A model generated the notes under the pieces. It searched no databases, was not told the DNA's origin, and worked only from the letters and a program-made list of their open reading frames with translations. The position numbers and the translations under genes are program-made. From Deltaproteobacteria bacterium (GTDB lineage Bacteria; Desulfobacterota; Syntrophia; Syntrophales; JAFGHS01): a DNA stretch of 64,000 bases. Below are positions 34,273 through 43,268 of this stretch, piece by piece. The number at the start of each line of letters is the position of its first letter. The first letter of the stretch is position 1. The stretch spans positions 1-64,000 of the forward strand of contig JAFGLN010000031.1 of assembly GCA_016928025.1 (NCBI GenBank). The letters run 5' to 3'.

Positions 34273-35505
34273 ATGTTGAGTCTTGAAGGCTATAGAATCG
34301 TTGATTTCGGAACAGCCTGGGCGGGTCCCATGACCACGCAACTCTTGGCGGATATGGGTGCCGAGGTCATCAAAGTGGAAACAAAAAGCCGTCTGGATGG
34401 TCTTCGGATGGGCCGGCCGATCGTAGGAGACGATATCGCCGGCGGCGATGAGGGAAAGTGGCCGAATCTGCAGCCGGCCTTCCATTCGTTGAATCGCAAT
34501 AAGATGAGCATCACCGTGGACATCAAAACGGAAAAGGGCCTTGATCTGATCAGAAACCTGATCAGGCTCAGCGATGTGGTGAGCGATAATTTCAGTCCCG
34601 GTGTCCTGGACAGAGCCGGTCTGGGGTATGACGATCTGGTCAAAATCAAATCGGATATTATTTGTATTTCATTAAGCGGCGTTGGGCAATACGGTCCCCT
34701 GAAAGACGCGACTCTTTATGCCAACACCATTATGGCCCTGTCCGGTTTGAGTTCTCTTATCGGTTATAAGGGAGAGCCGCTTATGGGAATGTCCGCCGTG
34801 GCGTATGGCGATGCCAACGCCAGTATCCATGCGGCCTTCACGATCTTAGCCGCTCTGTTTCATCGAAAGAGGACAGGCGAAGGACAAAAAATCGATCTGG
34901 CGGAAGCCCAGATGGGTAGCAGCCTGATGGGCGAAGCCCTGATGGATTATTTTATGAACGGACGCATTGCCGAGCCTCAAGGCAACCGCCATCCCACTAT
35001 GGCGCCTCATAATAACTATCAATGCGAAGGCGAAGACAAATGGATTTCCATTGCCGTCAGGACCGACGAAGAATGGAATAAATTTTGTGAAGCCATCGGA
35101 AATCCCGAATGGTGCAAGGACGAGAAGTTTGCCGATGCGAAGAGTCGCTGGGAAAACCAGGACGAATTGGATCGGCACATTACGGAATGGACCATCGATC
35201 GGGAGAACAACGATGTGATGGAACTCCTGCAGGGCGTCGGCGTTGCCGCTGTTTCCTGTATGAATACGGAGGACCAGTATTTCGATCCCCATTTCAATGA
35301 GCGGCAAAGCCACATTGAAATCGAACATCCTCTGGTGGGGGTGGAGTCGCTTTACGGTATTCCCTGGCGATTGAGCGAAACGCCGGGCGAAATTTACCGT
35401 CCGGCGCCGTCCATCGGGGAGCATAATGATTATGTTTTTGGGGAACTTTTAGGCAAATCGAAAGAGGAGATTGAAAGGTTGGTTGAGGCGAAGGTTATTT
35501 ATTAA
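34273..35505 (+). CDS. CaiB/BaiF CoA-transferase, catalytic subunit of pair 3
   Basis: 410 residues (YRIVDFGTAWAGPMTTQLLAD, VSDNFSPGVLDRAGLGYDDL, GEGQKIDLAEAQMGSS, IGEHNDYVFGELLG). The nucleophile Asp180 lies in AYGDANASIHAAFTILAAL (codon 34810-34812). The ribosome-binding site AAGGAG is inside the end of the upstream gene. It closely resembles the catalytic subunit of pair 2. Confidence 0.93.
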   Translation: MLSLEGYRIVDFGTAWAGPMTTQLLADMGAEVIKVETKSRLDGLRMGRPIVGDDIAGGDEGKWPNLQPAFHSLNRNKMSITVDIKTEKGLDLIRNLIRLSDVVSDNFSPGVLDRAGLGYDDLVKIKSDIICISLSGVGQYGPLKDATLYANTIMALSGLSSLIGYKGEPLMGMSAVAYGDANASIHAAFTILAALFHRKRTGEGQKIDLAEAQMGSSLMGEALMDYFMNGRIAEPQGNRHPTMAPHNNYQCEGEDKWISIAVRTDEEWNKFCEAIGNPEWCKDEKFADAKSRWENQDELDRHITEWTIDRENNDVMELLQGVGVAAVSCMNTEDQYFDPHFNERQSHIEIEHPLVGVESLYGIPWRLSETPGEIYRPAPSIGEHNDYVFGELLGKSKEEIERLVEAKVIY

Positions 35506-35512
35506 AAGTTAC

Positions 35513-35698
35513 GTTGCCCGAATCTCTCTTCGCTTGCCTGAAATTTTTTCGAACAAATCTCAGGCTTGTTTCAGGCGATTTCATAACTCGCCTTCGACTC
35601 AGACAGTTGAAATCGCTGATCTTACGCTTCGCCTTGATTTGTTAACGAAAAAAGTTCAATGGCCGCTCCGAGAGATTCTTGAGCAACGGTTGTTAAGA
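35513..35698. repeat. Long-hairpin repeat, family C, copy C2
   Basis: Second copy of the 30297-30500 element, with the same CGCTTGCCTG, ATTTTTTCGA and ACAGTTGAAATCGCTG landmarks. Its arms are more degraded. A family F end fragment follows at about 35762-35796, then family B copy B4, the same order as in the 30297-30988 gap. Confidence 0.75.
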
Positions 35699-35880
35699 AA
35701 ATAGCATAGAATATTAAATTTGTGCCTTTGGGAAGACGGATTTGGAGAAGGTATCCGGAAGACGCGCCTTGCCTGCGGCCTTTTTACGAAGCCGCGTTTG
35801 AGAGGCGATATTTGACATTTGATCGAAGTAAGCGGCGATTTTTTATGCTCTCCATAAAGGGAGAGGGGGAACGTTGTGAC

Positions 35881-36065
35881 GGTAGCGTGCCGGAGCCCGA
35901 AGTCGCGAATTGAATGTTTTCCGGGGTCCCCTGCGCGCGCAGCGGAACGTCCGACGGGACGAATGTTTGAGCGCCGAAGGCGAGAGTTTTCGTTCCGGCA
36001 GTGCAGCGAGCAGCTGCAGGGTCGAGAAAAGATTCTTGAGCGGCGGAGGGCTTCAAACGCTGTTT
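35881..36065. repeat. Long-hairpin repeat, family B, copy B4 (orientation of B2)
   Basis: Same element as B2, no 25-bp palindrome. It ends about 20 bp before the ATG of the next CoA-transferase gene, so it forms most of the leader of that gene. Confidence 0.85.
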
Positions 36066-36086
36066 CAAAAGAATTGAGGAAATGAC

Positions 36087-37322
36087 ATGGCCGAAGAAAA
36101 AAAACAAAACCTTCAGGATGGTGCCTTGACGGGCATCAAGATTCTGGATTTGAGCCGTACCTTACCGGGGCCTTTCTGTACACTGATGCTGGCGGATATG
36201 GGGGCGGAGGTCATCAAAATCCAGGAGGCCCGGCGCCGACGGAATTCTCTGGAGACCCTGGTGCCGAAGTCCGAGCTGACCACCGACGACCTGAAGGCAG
36301 GCTATACGCCTCATCGAGCCATCGACCGGAACAAGAAAGGCATTGCTCTTAATTTAAAAAACGAGGCGGCCCGTGAGATTTTTTACAAGCTGGTGAAAGA
36401 CGGTGATGTCGTGGTTATTGAGTTCCGCCCTGATGTTGGTAAGCGCCTCAAGATCGACTATGACACGTTGAAAGCCATCAATCCGCGAATTATCTATTGC
36501 GCTGTTACAGCTTATGGTCAGGATGGTCCCTATGCTGATTATCCCGCCCACGATGCAAATGTCATTGCTGCTGCCGGCATTTTGGGTGCGACAGGTACGC
36601 CTGACGGGCAATATGTCCTGCCGGGCGTGCCCATTGCCGATCTTTGCGGGGGAGGCATGAACGCCGCTGTCGGTATTCTGACGGCCCTTTTTGCCCGGGA
36701 GAAGACAGGGAGGGGGCAGTTTGTCGACATTTCCATGATGGATGGTGCGGTGGCCATGATGCTGGCTCGTCACAACATGCTTTACGGTATTACCGGCCAA
36801 TCGCCGAAGGCCGGCCAGCGGCCGTCCCATGTGTACCGTACCAGGGATGATAAGTCTATCTGTTTTGCCGGCGGCGAGCCCTGGTTCTGGGAAAGACTTT
36901 GTAAAACTTTGGATCTGGAAGAACTGATTCCCTATGATCAGGCCATTAAGCCGTTTGCGGGCTTCAGTAAGGAACGGGAATGGGTCATCTCAAAACTGAC
37001 GGAGAAATTTCTCTCCAAGACCCGCGATGAATGGCTGGAGAGCCTGCATAAGGCCGATACATGCATTGCCCCGGTCCATACGGCCATGGATGACGTCCTT
37101 AACGATCCGCAGGTGAAGCACCGCCGGATGATGGTAGAGGTTGAAGATCCCATTCTCGGGAAGATTCCACAACCGGGTATCGCCATCAAGCTGTCTGAGA
37201 CGCCGGGCCGGATACGGACTCTTGCGCCCAGGCACGGCCAGCACACATCGGAGATATTGGCCGGGCTGGGGTACAGCGATGAAGAGGTTGAAGAATTAAA
37301 GAAAGACGGCGCGGTCGTTTGA
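36087..37322 (+). CDS. CaiB/BaiF CoA-transferase, single catalytic gene
   Basis: 411 residues (IKILDLSRTLPGPFCTLMLADM, VIEFRPDVGKRLKIDYDTL, GRGQFVDISMMDGAV, GQHTSEILAGLGYSDEEV). The nucleophile Asp185 is in PIADLCGGGMNAAVGILTAL (codon 36639-36641). It is most like the other single gene at 27617-28801 (shared YSDEE/YSEDE C-terminus) and looks like a conventional enzyme. The ribosome-binding site is weak (GAGGAAATG). Confidence 0.93.
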   Translation: MAEEKKQNLQDGALTGIKILDLSRTLPGPFCTLMLADMGAEVIKIQEARRRRNSLETLVPKSELTTDDLKAGYTPHRAIDRNKKGIALNLKNEAAREIFYKLVKDGDVVVIEFRPDVGKRLKIDYDTLKAINPRIIYCAVTAYGQDGPYADYPAHDANVIAAAGILGATGTPDGQYVLPGVPIADLCGGGMNAAVGILTALFAREKTGRGQFVDISMMDGAVAMMLARHNMLYGITGQSPKAGQRPSHVYRTRDDKSICFAGGEPWFWERLCKTLDLEELIPYDQAIKPFAGFSKEREWVISKLTEKFLSKTRDEWLESLHKADTCIAPVHTAMDDVLNDPQVKHRRMMVEVEDPILGKIPQPGIAIKLSETPGRIRTLAPRHGQHTSEILAGLGYSDEEVEELKKDGAVV

Positions 37323-37327
37323 AATAA

Positions 37328-37397
37328 AAGGATCAAGGTCCAAGGTGCAAGGTAGAAAAAATAACTCCTTTTTCCTGCAGCTTGGCCCTTGATCCTT
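37328..37397. repeat. Inverted AAGGATCAAGG repeat (hairpin)
   Basis: AAGGATCAAGGTCCAAG at 37328-37344 and CTTGGCCCTTGATCCTT at 37381-37397 are inverse copies with one mismatch. The hairpin lies between two CoA-transferase genes, just after the stop of the first. It could slow or end transcription but has no clear T-run. Confidence 0.5.
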
Positions 37398-37423
37398 GAA
37401 CCTATCTTCTTGAGGAGTTTTTT

Positions 37424-39862
37424 ATGTCTAAATCTGCACTGAGCGGTATTAAAGTTGTTGAACTGGCGACGATGTATTCCGGACCTTACTGTGGAAAATT
37501 GCTGGCGGACCTCGGCGCCGATGTTATCAAGGTCGAACCGCCCGTGGGTGACCCCGCACGTTTTGAAGGTGCGTTTCCGACGGAAGAACCCCATCCCGAA
37601 AAGAGCGTCCTTTTTCTCTATTTGAACACGAGTAAACGCGGCGTGACTTTCGATTTGAACAAAACCGCCGACCTGGAGCAATTCAAAAAGCTGCTTGGCT
37701 GGGCCGATGTTCTTATCGACAACCATCGCCCCGATTATCTGCCGAGCTTGGGACTGGACTGGCAAACCATCCGGAAATTATATCCCCGTTTGATTTATAC
37801 CTCCATTACGCCTTATGGATGCGTCGGTCCCCGGGCCCTCCAGGAAGCGGGCGAAATGACGATCGTCCATGCCGCGGGATTGGGCAATCTCCTGCCCGCC
37901 AAAGCGGTGGATATCAGCAGACCTCCCGTCAAAACGGGCGGAAACACAGCCCAGTATATCGCCGGTATCTATGCGGCTTTGAGTACCGCTGCGTCCCTCA
38001 TTGGCAGGCGCAAAACCGGGTTGGGCAATTTCATCGACATATCGATTCAAGATGTGATTATGAATCTCATTGCGCCTCGGATCACGATGAACAGATACCA
38101 GTTTACCTCATGGGGCCGTGTTCCCGATCGTCCTCAGGCCATGGGCCGGATGGAAACGAGCGATGGGTATATTGTGCTGGCGGCCAACGACGATCATCAT
38201 TTCCGCGCCGTTCGTGAATTGGTGGGCAATCCTGATTGGGCGCAGAACGATGGCTGGAACGATCGAGGCTGGCGGCTTAATCATCTGATGGATGTTGCGC
38301 CCCAGATGGAAGCCTGGATGCGCGAGCAGAAAAAATTTGAACTCTATCACCGGGCCGCCAAAATGAAGATTCCTATCGGGACGATCAACACGGCCAAAGA
38401 CGTCATGGAAAGCGAACAGTACAAATCGCGGGGATTTTTCATTGATGTGGATCATCCGGTGGCCGGAAAATACCCTTACGCCGGATGGTCTTACAAGATG
38501 CCCGCTTCGCCGCCCCGGGTCAGCCGGCCGTCACCCTTGTTGGGCCAGCATAATGAAGAGGTTTTTTCGGAGATTGCGAAAATAGAGCCAGTTGATGTTA
38601 AACCTTTATCTCAGAAAGATTTGGCAAATCCGGAAAATTTTGTGCACCCCCTCAAAGGCATCCGGATTCTCGATTTCAGCTGGGTCTGGGCGGGTCCTTA
38701 CTGTAATCTCCTTTTGGGCGCCCTGGGGGCCGAGGTGATCAAAATCGAGGGCCATAACCGGCTGGATCTGTCCCGCCGTAACTATCCGTGGCCTCTTCCC
38801 AATCCGGCACCGATAAAAACGCCGCCCAACCAGGGCATGTCCTTCAATTCCGTCAACATGAATAAAAAGAGTGCGACCATCGATCTAAGCAAACCGGAAG
38901 GGCTGGCGCTGACCCGAAAGCTCGTCGCCGTGAGCAACGTCGTCATCGACAACATGCGTGCCGGCGCCATGATCAAGCTCGGCCTTGGCTATGAAGACCT
39001 GCGCCGGATCCGCCCCGACATCATCGCCATGACCATTGCCAGCCGCGGAATGACCGGCCCGGAAAGGGATTATCTCGGTTATGCCAATATCCATCACGCC
39101 ATCGGCGGCGCGGCCTATTTAACGGGTTTCCCCGATGACCACCCCAGCCATGGTGCGGGCGGCGATACGGACATCTTTGATGCCACAACGGCTGCATTCG
39201 CCGTCGTCGCGGCACTTCATCACCATGCGCAGACGGGTGAGGGACAGTTCATCGATCTGTCTCAATGTGAGGGGGTCAGTTCCCTCATCGGCGAGTATCT
39301 TCTGGAATACGCCATGACCGGCAAAATCCCGGAACGCATCGGCAATGCCCATCCGCGGTATGCCCCCCATGCCGTTTATCGATGCTGGGGCGTCGACCGC
39401 TGGCTGGCGCTGGAAATCCGTTCCGATGATGAATTTGCAAAACTGGCCCGGATCATCGGGCGGCCGGAGCTGGTGACGAACCGGCGTTTTAAGACGATGG
39501 CCGCCCGCAAGCGAAACGAAAAGGCCCTCGATAAATTCATTGAAGACTGGACGAAAGAACGGGATCGCGACTGGATGGTCAAGGAATTTTGTGAAGCGGG
39601 CCTGATTGCGGCGCCATCCCGTGAGGGGAGAGACCTGTATGCGGACGAACATCTCCGGGTTAGAGGAAGCTTTGTTAAAATCGACCATCCGGAACTCGGT
39701 GAATTGGAAATGGTCAGGGTCCCCTGGCGGATGAACGATCAATTGGCGCCGATGACGGCCGCCCCGCAATTGGCGAAACACAACCCATACGTCTTCGGCG
39801 AAATCCTGGAGCTGAGCAATGAGGAGATAAACGAACTGAGAGACAAGAAGGTGATAATGTAG
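37424..39862 (+). CDS. Fused double CaiB/BaiF CoA-transferase (degenerate half + catalytic half)
   Basis: 812 residues, twice the family length. The N-terminal domain (about 1-385) has VVELATMYSGPYCGKLLADLG, GLGNFIDISIQDVIM and LLGQHNEEVFSEIA. After a short linker a second full domain (about 404-812) begins IRILDFSWVWAGPYCNLLLGALG. In the N-half the nucleophile position is Gln177 (QYIAGIYAALSTA, codon 37952-37954); in the C-half Asp586 is kept (FDATTAAFAVVAAL, codon 39179-39181). This is a one-chain version of the Asp-less/Asp-bearing pairs elsewhere in the cluster, in the same order, and supports a heterodimer model for them. There is no internal stop or frame change. Confidence 0.95.
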   Translation: MSKSALSGIKVVELATMYSGPYCGKLLADLGADVIKVEPPVGDPARFEGAFPTEEPHPEKSVLFLYLNTSKRGVTFDLNKTADLEQFKKLLGWADVLIDNHRPDYLPSLGLDWQTIRKLYPRLIYTSITPYGCVGPRALQEAGEMTIVHAAGLGNLLPAKAVDISRPPVKTGGNTAQYIAGIYAALSTAASLIGRRKTGLGNFIDISIQDVIMNLIAPRITMNRYQFTSWGRVPDRPQAMGRMETSDGYIVLAANDDHHFRAVRELVGNPDWAQNDGWNDRGWRLNHLMDVAPQMEAWMREQKKFELYHRAAKMKIPIGTINTAKDVMESEQYKSRGFFIDVDHPVAGKYPYAGWSYKMPASPPRVSRPSPLLGQHNEEVFSEIAKIEPVDVKPLSQKDLANPENFVHPLKGIRILDFSWVWAGPYCNLLLGALGAEVIKIEGHNRLDLSRRNYPWPLPNPAPIKTPPNQGMSFNSVNMNKKSATIDLSKPEGLALTRKLVAVSNVVIDNMRAGAMIKLGLGYEDLRRIRPDIIAMTIASRGMTGPERDYLGYANIHHAIGGAAYLTGFPDDHPSHGAGGDTDIFDATTAAFAVVAALHHHAQTGEGQFIDLSQCEGVSSLIGEYLLEYAMTGKIPERIGNAHPRYAPHAVYRCWGVDRWLALEIRSDDEFAKLARIIGRPELVTNRRFKTMAARKRNEKALDKFIEDWTKERDRDWMVKEFCEAGLIAAPSREGRDLYADEHLRVRGSFVKIDHPELGELEMVRVPWRMNDQLAPMTAAPQLAKHNPYVFGEILELSNEEINELRDKKVIM

Positions 39863-39880
39863 AATATAAGGAGAGGAGAT

Positions 39881-40714
39881 ATGGATCTCGAAGCAAAGGT
39901 ATTGATCGACGGATTGAAATTTCCTGAAACGCCCCGCTGGCATGACGGCAAACTCTGGTTTTCCGACATGGTGGCAAGAAAGGTCATGATGGTGGATCTT
40001 GACGGTCGCACGGAAACGATCGTTGAGGTACCAAACTCGCCGGGGGGAATCGGCTGGCTTCCCGATGGAAAGCTGCTCGTTGTCTCAATGAGGGATCGTC
40101 GCCTCCTGCGCCTCGATCCGGGAGGACTGGTTGAGGTGGCGGATTTGAGCAAGCTCGCGGACTTCTCCCTCGACGATATGGTCGTCGATGCGCAGGGTCG
40201 CGCCTATGTCGGTCACTTCGGTTACGACGCCCTGGCCGGCAAGCCCTTTGCCCTGGCAACGCTGATCATGGTGACACCGGACGGTGAGATCAGCACCGCG
40301 GCAGACGATATGGCCTTCCCCAACGGGTGTGTCATGACGCCGGACAATAAGACGTTAATTGTCGCTGAATCCATCGGCCGCAAGTTGACGGCCTTCGACA
40401 TGGCACCGGACGGGTCTCTCTCGAATCGACGCCTTTGGGCTGGACTCGAACAAATGCCCGACGGCATCTGCCTCGACGCTGAGGGCGCAATTTGGGTGTC
40501 GACTCCAGCGGGGGAAGAAGTGATCCGTGTCCATGAAGGCGGAAAAGTCAGTCAGCGTATCAAGACGAAACCTCAGGCCTATGCCTGCATGCTGGGCGGC
40601 GAGGATCGGCGAATCCTATTTCTCTGCACATCCACGACGGAAGCGTTCCGGGGTGCCGTACCCGGTGCCATTCAGACGATCCGGGTTGACGTGCCGGGGG
40701 CGGGGAGGCCCTAA
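39881..40714 (+). CDS. SMP-30/gluconolactonase-family protein
   Basis: 277 residues forming a six-bladed propeller. The metal-site positions of the family appear as Glu in FPETPRW, Asn in FPNGCVMTPD and Asp in MPDGICLD. These enzymes hydrolyse lactones or act as related esterases in the cytoplasm. AGGAGAGGAG precedes the ATG, 18 bp after the fused CoA-transferase. In this pathway it may open a lactone formed from a cyclic intermediate (inference). Confidence 0.9.
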   Translation: MDLEAKVLIDGLKFPETPRWHDGKLWFSDMVARKVMMVDLDGRTETIVEVPNSPGGIGWLPDGKLLVVSMRDRRLLRLDPGGLVEVADLSKLADFSLDDMVVDAQGRAYVGHFGYDALAGKPFALATLIMVTPDGEISTAADDMAFPNGCVMTPDNKTLIVAESIGRKLTAFDMAPDGSLSNRRLWAGLEQMPDGICLDAEGAIWVSTPAGEEVIRVHEGGKVSQRIKTKPQAYACMLGGEDRRILFLCTSTTEAFRGAVPGAIQTIRVDVPGAGRP

Positions 40715-40773
40715 AAGGAATAGAAAATAAGGCATACATTTGCTTCACCACATAATCTTGAAGGAGGAATAAA

Positions 40774-41475
40774 ATGGCGACTTATGTATTGGTTCATGGC
40801 GCGTTTACCGGCGGTTGGGTTTGGACGAAAGTAGCGGAGCCCTTGAGGGCGGCGGGTCACATCGTCCATACGCCGACGCTGGAGGGATGCGCGGAGCGCT
40901 ATCCCCGGATCCGACCCGGCATCACCATAGACACCCATGTCCAGGAACTGATTGGGTATTTGTTCTATCATGATTTGAAAGATGTCGTATTGGTCGGGAC
41001 CAGCATCAGTGGTCTTGCCATCAGTATGGTTGCCGATAAAGTGCCGGAACGCGTCGGCCGGCTCGTTTACATCGACGCCCTCCTGCCCCTGCCCGGTGAA
41101 AGCCTGCGGGATATTCTGGTCCCCATTCCCGGTGCGAAATGGGAAACGACGGAGCTGGCCTTGGGGCCCGCGCGGGAGTTGATCGAAGGTCCAATGTTTG
41201 AGGACCTCGATCCGGAATTCCGCGCCTGGGTGGCGGCCCGCTTCACTCTGCATCCTATTGGCGGTTCGCCCCGCAAGGGTCCGGATATGGAGGTTTTCTG
41301 GAAACGGAAATGGAAAGCGACGGTGATTAACGGCAGCCGGGGTTCAAACCCGTCGGAAGCTCATCAGCGCCGCACAGCGGAAAAACTGAACGCGGACTAT
41401 TTAGAGATCGACTGCGGCCATTATCCCCATTTAAGCAAACCGCAGGAACTGGCCCAGATGCTGATGAGGGAGTAA
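40774..41475 (+). CDS. Alpha/beta hydrolase (esterase/thioesterase-like)
   Basis: 233 residues. The oxyanion HG motif is near the start (VLVHGAFTGGWVW), the nucleophile Ser is in VGTSISGLA and the catalytic His in CGHYPHLSKP, the layout of the plant-MES/EstC-like branch. It probably cleaves an ester, lactone or C-C bond; the substrate is unknown. The ideal GAAGGAGGAAT precedes the ATG. It lies between the SMP-30 protein and an acyl-CoA ligase. Confidence 0.88.
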   Translation: MATYVLVHGAFTGGWVWTKVAEPLRAAGHIVHTPTLEGCAERYPRIRPGITIDTHVQELIGYLFYHDLKDVVLVGTSISGLAISMVADKVPERVGRLVYIDALLPLPGESLRDILVPIPGAKWETTELALGPARELIEGPMFEDLDPEFRAWVAARFTLHPIGGSPRKGPDMEVFWKRKWKATVINGSRGSNPSEAHQRRTAEKLNADYLEIDCGHYPHLSKPQELAQMLMRE

Positions 41476-41504
41476 GGACATTGTAAGGTTATAAGGAAAA
41501 ATTA

Positions 41505-43064
41505 ATGAATACGACGGATTTTTTAAGCGTTGCCGTGTCGATTTGTCCGGAACGTGAGTTTATGGTTTTTGAGAAGAATCGCTGGACTTATGAACAGGCC
41601 CATGAGCGGATCAACAGAATAGCCCATGCCCTAACGGCACTGGGGGTGGAGAAGGGGACCCGTGTCGGAATGCTTGCCGTCAATTGTCCCCAGTATATCG
41701 AAGTGTATTTCGCAGCGGCGAAAATTGGGGCCGTTTTCGTTCCGTTGAATTTCCGGGCGAAGGCCGACGAGCTGACGTATATGATTGACCGGGCGCAGGT
41801 GAAAGTTCTTTGCGTGGGCAAGCGTTATGTTGAGATGATCCGCGAAATCCGTCCGAAACTGAAAGGGCTTGAATTCTGCATTGCCGTCGACGAGCCGGAG
41901 GCGGATATGCTCGATTATGAAGATCGAATTTCATCAGCGCTGGATGAAGAATATTTCGGCGATATTGAAGACGAAGATATGACGATCCTGATGTTTACCT
42001 CCGGCACCACCGGCCGTCCGAAGGCCGTTCCCCTGACGCACGATAATTTTTCTTCTTACATTTTGGAGAACGTCGATCCTGCCGATCCGGAGATTGAAGA
42101 GAAAAATATCCTGACGGTTCCCCTTTATCACATCGCCGGTATTCAGGGCGTTCTGGCCGCGGTTTACGGCGGACGGACGCTGATTTTAATGCGTCAGTTC
42201 GAAGTCGAAGAATGGATGGCAAAAGTACAGCAGGAAAAAGCCAACCGGGCCATGCTCGTTCCGACCATGATCAAACAGATTGTCGATTCGCCTGATTTTT
42301 ATTCCTACGATCTGTCGAGCCTGCAGATCATCACTTACGGTGCGGCGGCCATGCCTTTTGCGGTCATCAGGAAAGCCATCGAATACTTTCCTGGTGTGTC
42401 CTTTATTAATGCCTTTGGTCAGACGGAGACGGCATCGACCATCGCCTCTTTGGGGCCGGAAGACCACGACCTGAGCGGGACGGAAGAGGAAAAAGAAAAG
42501 AAGCTCAAACGACTGGCGTCATCCATTGGCCGTCCCCTGCCGGATGTGGAGGTTCGCATTGTCGATGAAGACGAAAATCCGGTTCCCCCTCATACGGAAG
42601 GCGAGATTACGGTCCGGGGTGCCCGTATTATGAGCGGATACTGGCAGGATGAAGAAAAGACGGCTCAGGCCTTTACGGCGGACGGCTGGCTTCGGACATC
42701 AGATATGGGCTACATGGATGAGGACGGTTATATCTATCTGGCAGGACGGGCGGACGATTTGATCATTCGCGGGGGCGAGAACATCTCACCCGGGGAGGTG
42801 GAAGAGGCGATCCTGTCCCATCCGAAAATACAGGATGTGGCCGTCATCGGTGTCCCCAGTGAGGAATGGGGAGCGGAGCCCCGAGCCGTTGTGGTTCTGA
42901 GAACGGGAGAAACGGCCACGGAAGAAGAGATCATTGAATTTTCGAAGTCGAAGCTGGCCTCTTTCAAATGCCCCCGGTCGGTCATTTTTGTTGAGGATCT
43001 GCCCCACAACGCCCTGGGCAAATTGTTACGCAAGCAACTGGTGGAAGAATACAGTAAACCTTGA
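41505..43064 (+). CDS. AMP-forming acyl-CoA synthetase
   Basis: 519 residues of the ANL superfamily. The P-loop motif FTSGTTGRPK is at about 164-173, AFGQTETAS is the A5 region, the hinge is near AGRADDLIIRGGENISPGE, and the catalytic Lys is in NALGKLLRKQL. It activates a carboxylic acid with ATP and CoA. The acid is not evident; the binding pocket cannot be assigned by eye. Two small iron-protein genes follow in the same direction. Confidence 0.93.
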   Translation: MNTTDFLSVAVSICPEREFMVFEKNRWTYEQAHERINRIAHALTALGVEKGTRVGMLAVNCPQYIEVYFAAAKIGAVFVPLNFRAKADELTYMIDRAQVKVLCVGKRYVEMIREIRPKLKGLEFCIAVDEPEADMLDYEDRISSALDEEYFGDIEDEDMTILMFTSGTTGRPKAVPLTHDNFSSYILENVDPADPEIEEKNILTVPLYHIAGIQGVLAAVYGGRTLILMRQFEVEEWMAKVQQEKANRAMLVPTMIKQIVDSPDFYSYDLSSLQIITYGAAAMPFAVIRKAIEYFPGVSFINAFGQTETASTIASLGPEDHDLSGTEEEKEKKLKRLASSIGRPLPDVEVRIVDEDENPVPPHTEGEITVRGARIMSGYWQDEEKTAQAFTADGWLRTSDMGYMDEDGYIYLAGRADDLIIRGGENISPGEVEEAILSHPKIQDVAVIGVPSEEWGAEPRAVVVLRTGETATEEEIIEFSKSKLASFKCPRSVIFVEDLPHNALGKLLRKQLVEEYSKP

Positions 43065-43134
43065 TTGACATAATAAACAGAGGTTGTAAAATAAAAAAAG
43101 TATTTAAGGAAACAACAGGAAGGAGCAATAAGGT

Positions 43135-43254
43135 ATGGCTAATCAGATCGGTAAAAAATATACCTGCGAAAAATGCGGCGCCATCTATATCGTCACCAAG
43201 GGCGGCGATGGGAAACTGGTCTGTTGCGGACAGCCGATGGTGATTAAGAAATAA
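43135..43254 (+). CDS. Desulforedoxin-type iron protein (39 aa)
   Basis: Reads as 39 codons from the ATG at 43135, with AAGGAGCAATAAGGT upstream. CEKC near the start and CC near the end form the CxxC...CC iron site, and the whole chain lines up with Desulfovibrio desulforedoxin and the N-terminal domain of desulfoferrodoxin (MAN start, KLVCCGQPMV end). It should bind one Fe(Cys)4 centre and carry single electrons. The second gene lies 14 bp downstream. Confidence 0.88.
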   Translation: MANQIGKKYTCEKCGAIYIVTKGGDGKLVCCGQPMVIKK

Positions 43255-43268
43255 GAAGGAGTCAGGAA

